A stretch of 5,637 nucleotides of DNA from Candidatus Aenigmatarchaeum sp. GTDB taxonomy: Archaea > Nanobdellota > Nanobdellia > Pacearchaeales > GW2011-AR1. The stretch lies in contig DYHK01000018.1 in assembly GCA_020724205.1 (NCBI GenBank), positions 1,980 through 7,616 of the forward strand, in the 5' to 3' direction. Below the pieces are notes generated by a model. It had not been told where the DNA came from, did no database searches, and was given only the letters and a program-made list of their open reading frames with translations. This document shows, piece after piece, positions 1 to 4,202 of this stretch. A program made the position numbers and the translations under genes. Within the stretch, counting starts at the first letter, position 1. The number at the start of each line of letters is the position of its first letter.

Positions 1-265
1 CCCTCTTAAAGTTAATTCCTAAAGAAGTAAAGAAATCTTCAACCTTTTTTCTATTTTCCCCCTTATAATTTTCAACTAACTCATGAACAATTGAAGGATT
101 ATTAAAAAGCGTCTTAGTAATTATCTTCTGTTTGTAATAAAATTCAATTCTCTCTATCAAGTTTTTAGCAATCAAAGGATCATCTATACTATTTAGTAAG
201 TCTAATACTTGTTTCTCTAATAAAATACCCTTCTGAGTGCAAAATTGTAAAACTTCTTGTGACAT
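1..265 (-). CDS. polB: PolD small subunit DP1, N-terminal fragment (cut by window edge)
   Basis: Translating the minus strand from the ATG at 263-265 gives 88 open codons running off the left edge, beginning MSQEVLQFCTQKGILLEKQV. The segment is predicted to be helical and resembles the N-terminal domain of the small, exonuclease/phosphoesterase-type subunit of archaeal D-family DNA polymerase: a 'G-LL--EV--LL' helix, then a '-KIITK-LF' stretch near residues 45-53. DP1 pairs with the DP2 polymerase subunit to replicate the chromosome. Only 26 bp separate it from the cdc6 stop codon on the same strand, and cdc6 next to DP1 is a known euryarchaeal gene order beside the origin, so the two are probably cotranscribed. 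No Shine-Dalgarno motif is visible before this ATG. The catalytic domain lies outside the window, so the call rests on N-terminal resemblance plus context. Confidence 0.6.
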   Translation of the reverse strand, partial: MSQEVLQFCTQKGILLEKQVLDLLNSIDDPLIAKNLIERIEFYYKQKIITKTLFNNPSIVHELVENYKGENRKKVEDFFTSLGINFKR

Positions 266-291
266 TTTCTTATATTAATATAATAGTAAAA

Positions 292-1515
292 TTAATCACT
301 TAAATTAAGAGATTCGTGTAAAATATCTTTTACCTTAGGAACTAAATTTTGAGGTATTGAAAGCTTAATTTTTCTTGTTCTTCCCTGTCTGCCCTTTGAA
401 ATAACACTCGAGTTAATCAAACCCATCATATCAAATTCAGATAATATATCAGAAACTCTTCTCTGAGTTAAAACATCAGTCTTCAACCTATCACATAATC
501 CCTGGTATAAATTATAAACATCTCCAGTAAATACCTCTCCAGATCTTCCTTGCTCATTTAAATTAATAATGGAAAGTAGAGTTATCTGAAATTGTTTTGG
601 TTCTGTTCTGACAATATCCAAAATCTTGTCTTTCTCAATCTTTTCATTAGCCATATCAATATCTTGTAAAGAAATTTTATGAAGATTATTCCTTTCTGCA
701 ATCTCTCCAGCAATTCTAAGTAAGTCTAAAGCTCTCCTAGCATCACCATGCTCTCTAGCAGCTAAAGCAGCGCACTTAGCAATAACTCCATCTTGTAAAA
801 CACCCTCCTTAAAAGCCTTCTCAGCCCTTTTTTTAAGTATATCCTGAAGCTGTAAAGCATTATATGGAGGAAAGACAATTTCTTCCTCACTTAATGAACT
901 TCTTACTCTTGGATCTAAATCATCTAAAAAAGTGAGATTATTACTTATTCCTACAATACTTATCTGAGACTTACTAAGTTCAGAGTTTAATCTAGTAAGA
1001 TTATACAAGAAGTTATCTGAAATCTTATCAACAGCATGATCTATCTCATCAAAAATAAGTACTACTAACTTCTTCTCATTATCAATTAATTCAATAAACT
1101 TATTATAAACCTGATCTGTAGGAAGCCCTGTAGCTGGAACAGATCCTCCAAGCTTCTTAATAAGCTCAGCTAGTATCCTATACTCTGTATCAGAAACCTT
1201 CTTAAGCTTACAATTAATATACTGAATTATAAGTTTTGTATCCTCAGAGCTGTGTCTTTTCAATAACTCGTTTCGCACACACTGTACAGAAAGTGTCTTT
1301 CCAGTTCCAGTCTTACCATATACAAATAAATTACTAGTTCTCTCACCTCTTAGAACAGGAGCTAAAATACTTGCTATCTGTTCAATCTGTTCATTTCTAT
1401 GAGGAATATTCTCAGGAGTATAACTAGTCTGTAATACAAACTTATCCTTAAATAAATTATTTTTAAGAAAGGAATCAAAAATTCTATCAATACCAGGGTT
1501 ATTTTTTTCTACCAT
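292..1515 (-). CDS. cdc6: Orc1/Cdc6 replication initiator (AAA+ ATPase with winged helix)
   Basis: A 407-residue protein of normal length for archaeal Orc1/Cdc6, which binds origin ORB elements and helps load the MCM helicase. Visible motifs are Walker A GKTGTGKT (residues 67-74), Walker B LIFDEID (153-159), sensor 1 around GISNN (189-193), the box VII/arginine-finger segment DPRVRSSL (201-208) and sensor 2 GDARRALDLLR (257-267). Residues from about 300 on form the C-terminal winged-helix domain, with basic RQGRTRK at 376-382. The ATG at 1513-1515 is preceded by a strong Shine-Dalgarno, GAGGTGA, which fixes the start and is unusual here because most neighbouring genes look leaderless. A 7-bp inverted repeat surrounds that ribosome binding site. 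All key ATPase motifs are intact. The gene lies directly beside the candidate origin and upstream of the putative DP1 gene. Confidence 0.96.
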   Translation of the reverse strand: MVEKNNPGIDRIFDSFLKNNLFKDKFVLQTSYTPENIPHRNEQIEQIASILAPVLRGERTSNLFVYGKTGTGKTLSVQCVRNELLKRHSSEDTKLIIQYINCKLKKVSDTEYRILAELIKKLGGSVPATGLPTDQVYNKFIELIDNEKKLVVLIFDEIDHAVDKISDNFLYNLTRLNSELSKSQISIVGISNNLTFLDDLDPRVRSSLSEEEIVFPPYNALQLQDILKKRAEKAFKEGVLQDGVIAKCAALAAREHGDARRALDLLRIAGEIAERNNLHKISLQDIDMANEKIEKDKILDIVRTEPKQFQITLLSIINLNEQGRSGEVFTGDVYNLYQGLCDRLKTDVLTQRRVSDILSEFDMMGLINSSVISKGRQGRTRKIKLSIPQNLVPKVKDILHESLNLSD

Positions 1516-1535
1516 TACTCACCTCTTTAGTAATG
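1513..1535 (-). promoter_or_regulatory. Inverted repeat enclosing the cdc6 ribosome binding site and start codon
   Basis: On the minus strand CATTACT is followed by the 9-base loop AAAGAGGTG and then AGTAATG, a perfect 7-bp inverted repeat. The loop holds most of the Shine-Dalgarno and the distal arm ends exactly in the ATG. As RNA it could form a hairpin that hides the start codon while showing the ribosome binding site; as DNA it could be an operator at the transcription start. Whether the 5' arm is transcribed depends on which of two TATA boxes is used. Confidence 0.5.
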
Positions 1536-1550
1536 TGTAAAAATAGACTG

Positions 1551-1573
1551 TTTTTATAAACTTTTTTATATTC
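1551..1573 (-). promoter_or_regulatory. cdc6 promoter: two candidate TATA boxes
   Basis: On the minus strand a proximal box GTTTATAAAAA (1551-1561) predicts a start near 1530. A second box, GAATATAAAAAA (1562-1573 with its flank), predicts a start near 1543 and a leader containing the whole start-site hairpin. A-rich sequence upstream could serve as the BRE. The box type and spacing fit archaeal promoters; the choice between them cannot be settled from sequence alone. Confidence 0.5.
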
Positions 1574-1593
1574 TTATTAGCTTAATTATAATA

Positions 1594-1614
1594 TACCTTA
1601 ATTTCTAGTGGAAA
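1594..1614 (-). promoter_or_regulatory. ORB-like element 1 (Orc1/Cdc6 binding site)
   Basis: The core TTTCTAGTGGAAAA (1602-1615) is a degenerate dyad close to the remembered mini-ORB core TTCCAGTGGAAAC. Read on the minus strand it is TTCCACTAGAAATTAAGG, which also supplies an AAGG string where full ORBs have their G-rich tail, so I assign minus polarity tentatively. The core is nearly symmetrical, so polarity is uncertain. Confidence 0.5.
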
Positions 1615-1703
1615 AAGAAGTAATTTGTATAAAAATTCTCAAAAAACGAGAAAAACTCATTATAATCATATAATTCCTAAAAAAAATTAAATAAAACTAC
1701 TGA

Positions 1704-1724
1704 CACCATCATTTCTGATGGAAA
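1704..1724 (-). promoter_or_regulatory. ORB-like element 2 with overlapping hairpin
   Basis: The plus strand reads TTTCTGATGGAAACAA (1712-1727), matching the GGAAAC half of the ORB core. On the minus strand it reads TTCCATCAGAAATGATGG, again with a G-containing tail. It overlaps a perfect inverted repeat, CCATCA-TTTC-TGATGG (1706-1721), of 6 bp with a 4-base loop. Similarity to ORB1 in core and spacing from the unwinding region supports a Cdc6 site. Confidence 0.45.
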
Positions 1725-1777
1725 CAATATTAATTAAAAATAGTAAAAAAATCTTTGAAAAACATAAACTTATCTAC

Positions 1778-1851
1778 TTTATTATATATATTATATAATA
1801 ACTATAATAATATATATAATATATAATATATATATTTATAAATAAAAATTA
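1778..1851. other. Candidate DNA unwinding element
   Basis: Positions 1778-1801 and 1803-1851 contain only A and T, broken by a single C at 1802. They are made of alternating TATATA/TAATAT runs with extensive self-complementarity. This is the least stable DNA in the window and lies between ORB-like elements 2 and 3, as expected for the melting site of an archaeal origin. Confidence 0.6.
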
Positions 1852-1880
1852 GAGAAAGAAAAAGAAAAATTAAATTTCTT
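1846..1880 (-). terminator. T-rich terminator for the PRC-barrel/140-residue operon
   Basis: On the minus strand, downstream of the 140-residue gene, this stretch is an almost unbroken pyrimidine run with several T4-T5 tracts (ATTTTTCTTTTTCTTTCTC). Archaeal RNA polymerase terminates on such T-rich non-template DNA without a hairpin. It lies about 100 bp past the stop codon, inside the origin region, so transcription would stop before the unwinding element. Confidence 0.4.
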
Positions 1881-1890
1881 TTTTAAATAC

Positions 1891-1912
1891 TTCTATAAGA
1901 AACCAAGGGGTG
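1891..1912 (+). promoter_or_regulatory. ORB-like element 3 with G-string
   Basis: TTCTATAAGAAACCAAGGGG (1891-1910) aligns with the remembered ORB consensus TTCCAGTGGAAACGAAGGGG over its full length: the GAAAC core half and the AAGGGG tail both match, so polarity is plus. It is the best full-length ORB in the window. The G-string continues into a small hairpin, GGGT-GAG-ACCC (1908-1918). With elements 1 and 2 in apparent opposite polarity, the unwinding region is flanked by outward-pointing G-strings. Confidence 0.55.
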
Positions 1913-1971
1913 AGACCCTCATAATTAATTTTTTTACTTACCCACTACATTATTTTCTCTTATTTATTATA

Positions 1972-2394
1972 CTACTTCTTATTTTTTGTCTTTGAAGTAG
2001 AACTTAATCTAGGTGTAGGAATATGGAAAGGCAAACCTAAATCTTCTTCTAACTGTAAGGCCTTTAAATTACATCTTGAAAATATAATATTAAGAATTCT
2101 AATTCTAACCTCTTCACTTATTTTTTTATTTTTCCAATCTTCTTCTATCTTCTCAGCTAGTTTCTCATCATCTACTATAATTAAAATTTCCCCCCTTAAA
2201 GATAATTGTCCAAGTTCTCCATAAAGAATATCAAAATCAAACTCAAAATTAATAGTATTTTTTTCTTCCATCATAGGTATTTTTATCCTTTTCAAATCCT
2301 TAATATTAATATTTGTATTAATATCAATACTCCCACTAAACTCTTTCTTTTTCTCTACTGATATTTTATTATAGTTAAAACCTATTACTTTCAT
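1972..2394 (-). CDS. Conserved-looking protein of unknown function, 140 residues
   Basis: I cannot name this protein with confidence. It opens MKVIGFNYNKISVEKKKEF, followed by alternating beta-type stretches (about residues 20-74, including NTINFEFDFDILYG and LSLRGEILIIVD), an acidic/basic helix (76-106) and a conserved-looking ending, NLKALQLEEDLGLPFHIPTP (109-128), before a short Ser/Lys tail. There is no signal peptide or membrane segment. The strands-then-helix layout loosely recalls SecB-like chaperone folds, a weak guess only. It starts 19 bp after the PRC-barrel gene with no Shine-Dalgarno and is almost certainly cotranscribed with it. A role linked to the PRC-barrel partner is possible but unproven. 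From memory, similar proteins occur in other DPANN genomes. Confidence 0.8.
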   Translation of the reverse strand: MKVIGFNYNKISVEKKKEFSGSIDINTNINIKDLKRIKIPMMEEKNTINFEFDFDILYGELGQLSLRGEILIIVDDEKLAEKIEEDWKNKKISEEVRIRILNIIFSRCNLKALQLEEDLGLPFHIPTPRLSSTSKTKNKK

Positions 2395-2413
2395 TTTAAA
2401 AGAATATTAATAA

Positions 2414-2674
2414 TTACTTTAAGTCTTCTTCAGAGACTACAATGAAGTCTCCTATAGCCATTATAGAATTGTGAGGAACAAGTATCTCTCCATGATTACT
2501 TCTTTCTAAATTAAGATTTTGAGTATAGTTTGTAGGATTTTTTAAAACTAGTTGTATTAGTTCTCCACTTCTTGTTTCAAATGTTATATCATTAACAAAA
2601 CCTATTCTCTTACCTTCCTTTGTAACCACAAGCTTTCCTACAATCTCTCTTAACGCTCTTTTTTCATCTGACAT
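2414..2674 (-). CDS. PRC-barrel domain protein
   Basis: An 86-residue protein that is essentially one PRC-barrel domain. The first half, IVGKLVVTKEGKRIGFVNDI (11-30), shows the usual 'G-V---G--IG-V-DI' pattern; the second, ILVPHNSIMAIGDFIVV (64-80), matches the 'VP---I--IGD-IIV' barrel ending. Small archaeal PRC-barrel proteins are known in RNA-related contexts and, in haloarchaea, as the FtsZ-associated division proteins CdpB1/CdpB2, so a scaffold or division role is plausible but inferred. No membrane segment is present. The ATG at 2672-2674 lies 26 bp from the centre of a TATA box and has no Shine-Dalgarno, so the mRNA is probably leaderless. It is first in a two-gene operon with the 140-residue gene and is divergent from the winged-helix gene. 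Confidence 0.88.
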   Translation of the reverse strand: MSDEKRALREIVGKLVVTKEGKRIGFVNDITFETRSGELIQLVLKNPTNYTQNLNLERSNHGEILVPHNSIMAIGDFIVVSEEDLK

Positions 2675-2695
2675 ATCTGATAAAATTCTGATGTC

Positions 2696-2703
2696 TATTT
2701 AAA
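2696..2703 (-). promoter_or_regulatory. TATA box of the PRC-barrel operon (leaderless)
   Basis: Minus-strand TTTAAATA, preceded by AAAAC as a possible BRE, is centred 26 bp before the PRC-barrel ATG, placing transcription start at or next to the start codon. No ribosome binding site lies between, consistent with a leaderless message. Confidence 0.65.
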
Positions 2704-2764
2704 GTTTTCTATTGTATCTTTATACATATTTAAATTACTAAGGATAAACCCTACTAAAGAAAAA

Positions 2765-2772
2765 TTATAAAA
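2765..2772 (+). promoter_or_regulatory. TATA box of the 91-residue winged-helix gene (leaderless)
   Basis: TTATAAAA, preceded by a purine-rich AAAGAAAAA (BRE-like), is centred about 26 bp before the ATG at 2795, so the message should be leaderless. Farther upstream, ATATTTAAATTACT (2726-2739) is an exact copy of the TATA region used by the 239-residue gene (3092-3105) and might be a second promoter. Confidence 0.65.
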
Positions 2773-2794
2773 AAGACTCTTTCATTAACCACTT

Positions 2795-3070
2795 ATGCCT
2801 AGATTATCAGATAAGAAAAAGGAGAAAATATCAGAACACATACTTTCTGTCCTTCATGACAAGTTTCCAGAGTCTTTATTTACCTCAGAGATAGCTGAAG
2901 AAGTAGTAAGAGATGAGGAATTTACAAAAGACCTACTTCACGAGCTACATAAAAAAGACCTTGTTATTAAAATAAATAAGAATAACAAAGGCATAAACTA
3001 CCTTCGTAGATCACGCTGGAGACTATCTAATAAAACACACTCCTTTTTTTCATCAAGACTACCTAAATAA
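2795..3070 (+). CDS. Small winged-helix DNA-binding protein
   Basis: A 91-residue basic protein that reads as a single winged helix. It has a lysine-rich N-terminal helix (6-22, KKKEKISEHILSVLHDK), a turn, a second helix FTSEIAEEVVRD (29-40), a recognition-type helix EEFTKDLLHELHKKDL (41-56), then a wing with strands VIKINKNN and a very basic YLRRSRWRL (69-77). The FTSEIAEEV-------LL-EL-KK-LV arrangement is typical of archaeal small transcription regulators. No ligand or metal-binding motif is seen, so the effector is unknown. Start choice rests on the TATA box 26 bp upstream and the absence of a ribosome binding site. It is divergent from the PRC-barrel operon with 120 bp between, so it could regulate either side. 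The next gene begins 53 bp downstream from its own promoter. Confidence 0.82.
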   Translation: MPRLSDKKKEKISEHILSVLHDKFPESLFTSEIAEEVVRDEEFTKDLLHELHKKDLVIKINKNNKGINYLRRSRWRLSNKTHSFFSSRLPK

Positions 3071-3073
3071 CAG

Positions 3074-3086
3074 CTACTTTTTGTTA
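3074..3086 (+). terminator. Short T-tract after the winged-helix gene
   Basis: CTACTTTTTGTT directly after the stop codon is a weak archaeal-type T-tract terminator. The next gene has its own TATA box immediately downstream, which supports an end here. Confidence 0.3.
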
Positions 3087-3091
3087 TAAGA

Positions 3092-3101
3092 ATATTTAAA
3101 T
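3092..3101 (+). promoter_or_regulatory. TATA box of the 239-residue gene (leaderless)
   Basis: ATATTTAAAT is centred about 27 bp before the ATG at 3124, with a purine-rich ATAAGAA just upstream as BRE. No Shine-Dalgarno is present, so translation is probably leaderless. Confidence 0.6.
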
Positions 3102-3123
3102 TACTCTTAAATATACTCTTTTT

Positions 3124-3843
3124 ATGGATCAAATTAAGGAAGCATTCTCTAAAGTTAAGGAAGATATTACAAACCTTAATAAAGAGATAAAAGATATTCA
3201 TAAGGAATTAGAAGAGATACAAAGATCTATTCTTTTTTTAATTAAAACCTCTTCGACAGACAAACCAACAGACAGACAGACACATCAAAATATGGAGACT
3301 TCGACAGACACATCAAAATTTTCTCCTAGTTTTACCCAGAATAAGACAGAAAATACCTCTCCAACACATCCTTCGACACAAAAATACCTATTTCAGGAGC
3401 TAAAAAGCCAAAATATCTCATTTTCCACAGGAAATAGGGGGGTTCCAACAGACAGACAGACAAACCAACAGACAGACAGACACACTAATTCTCCTCTAAA
3501 AGAAGGCATTCAAACAACCCTCTCATCCTCCCTAATCTCTCAATTAGACTCATTTAAAAAAGACCTGCGCCTAAAACTAAAACGTCTAACTAATCAAGAG
3601 ATGCTTGTTTTTTCAGCCATTTATCAATTTGATACTCTAGGCGAACTTGTTGACTACCCCTTTTTATCGTCGAAACTATCCCTCTCAGAAAGTTCTATAA
3701 GAGATTATACTCGAAGGATAGCTTCTAAGGGCCTTCCCCTAGACAAAGAGAAGATAAACAATAAGAGAATACTCCTCCATATATCCGAAGACTTAAAGAA
3801 GCTAACCACTCTAGATACCCTTCTTAAGTTAAGAGAGATGTAA
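3124..3843 (+). CDS. Coiled-coil / Thr-Gln-rich linker / HTH protein, 239 residues
   Basis: A three-part protein. Residues 1-42 form a charged heptad-rich coiled coil (MDQIKEAFSKVKEDITNLNK onward). Residues 43-134 are a disordered, Thr/Gln/Ser-rich linker with repeats such as PTDRQTHQ (48-55), PTDRQTNQ (108-115) and QTDRHT (116-121). Residues 135-239 form a helical HTH region: a basic helix (142-154), LTNQEMLVFSAIYQFD, then FLSSKLSLSESSIRDYTRRI (180-199), a classic HTH, followed by a wing (NNKRILLHI). It is predicted to be an oligomeric DNA-binding protein; its regulon is unknown. The linker DNA contains GACA-based direct repeats that recur in different reading frames. From memory, similar coiled-coil/HTH proteins with PTDRQT-rich linkers occur in DPANN archaea. 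It converges on a 206-residue protein of analogous design. Confidence 0.85.
   Translation: MDQIKEAFSKVKEDITNLNKEIKDIHKELEEIQRSILFLIKTSSTDKPTDRQTHQNMETSTDTSKFSPSFTQNKTENTSPTHPSTQKYLFQELKSQNISFSTGNRGVPTDRQTNQQTDRHTNSPLKEGIQTTLSSSLISQLDSFKKDLRLKLKRLTNQEMLVFSAIYQFDTLGELVDYPFLSSKLSLSESSIRDYTRRIASKGLPLDKEKINNKRILLHISEDLKKLTTLDTLLKLREM
3255..3284 (+). repeat. 30-bp direct repeat, copy 1 (GACA-rich)
   Basis: An exact copy of 3455-3484, offset by 200 bp. It is built of GACA units around an AAACCAACA centre. Copy 1 begins at the third codon position and copy 2 at the second, so the two are translated in different frames. Mismatches at both ends limit the identity to exactly 30 bp. Confidence 0.9.
3275..3319 (+). 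repeat. 17-bp direct repeat pair GACAGACACATCAAAAT
   Basis: Perfect copies at 3275-3291 and 3303-3319, a 28-bp offset that again changes reading frame between copies. CTTCGACA precedes GACA tracts at 3251 and 3299 and recurs at 3371. Confidence 0.9.
3455..3484 (+). repeat. 30-bp direct repeat, copy 2 (GACA-rich)
   Basis: Identical to 3255-3284. It sits inside a denser cluster: CCAACAGACAGACAGACA occurs at 3445-3462 and again at 3465-3482, a 20-bp period. The same 18-mer occurs once at 3265-3282 in the first cluster. Confidence 0.9.
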
Positions 3844-4202
3844 CTGGTTCACCGAATATCTTTTATTAAGTTTCCAACTAAATCCCTTACACTTTTTTTC
3901 CTTTTTTATTTTATTTAACCTCTACAAATTACCTCCTTATCCTCTACATTCCCCTCATTTTTACTTATTTTTGATCAAGTAATTCCCCAATCACCTAATC
4001 TTTACCTTAAATATTCTCTCACTCTTACCTATTTTTATCTTACCAAACTAATCTACACTCACTCTTACTCATTTAACCTTATTTTTCCTAAACATCTCTC
4101 ACAAATTAACTCTCACTTTTCCATTATTTTAGGCACTTTTCTTGTAAAACTTATATTATTTAGGCACTACTAACACTCACTTTTCCTATTTTTACCTCTT
4201 TT
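3844..4202. other. Convergent spacer, pyrimidine-rich on the plus strand, with degenerate repeats
   Basis: No gene is supported in this 359-bp spacer between converging genes. The plus strand is dominated by C and T. A 17-bp sequence TTTTAGGCACTTTTCTT occurs at 4127-4143 and again at 4201-4217, where it spans the stop and last codons of the 206-residue gene; a third partial copy TTTAGGCACT is at 4159-4168. A second motif, approximately ACWCTCACTYTTMC, recurs near 4016, 4055, 4109, 4173 and, in coding DNA, 4234. These look like decayed partial duplications of the gene's 3' end. Confidence 0.6.
3890..3916 (+). terminator. T-rich terminator of the 239-residue gene
   Basis: About 50 bp after the stop codon the plus strand has consecutive T7, T6, T4 and T3 runs separated by single or double bases. 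This is a strong archaeal intrinsic-type terminator. Further T-tracts follow through the spacer. Confidence 0.55.

Larger units (their letters stand above)
1516..1971. other. Candidate replication origin (oriC) region
   Basis: A 456-bp stretch without a credible gene between the cdc6 start and the end of the 140-residue gene. It contains three ORB-like elements (about 1594-1614, 1704-1724, 1891-1912), an almost pure A/T unwinding region (1778-1851) lying between the second and third, and the cdc6 promoter. A cdc6-adjacent AT-rich gap with ORBs flanking an unwinding element is the established architecture of archaeal origins. There are also minor dyads, such as TTCTC/GAGAA at 1636-1640 and 1648-1652. 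The origin call is inference from architecture and motifs; replication start activity is not visible in sequence. Confidence 0.7.

Noticed and set aside
2998..3201. Minus-strand open frame of 67 codons
   Set aside because: It overlaps the end of the winged-helix gene and the promoter and start of the 239-residue gene on the other strand. Its translation is Phe/Ile/Leu/Asn-rich without domain pattern, as expected of a shadow frame.
3250..3525. Possible CRISPR array from regular repeats
   Set aside because: The repeats are few, irregularly spaced, made of GACA units, and lie within an intact coding frame. There are no unique spacers of uniform length and no cas genes.
3844..3860. GGTTCACCGAATATC resembling a tRNA T-arm
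   Set aside because: No matching acceptor, D or anticodon arms could be found on either side.
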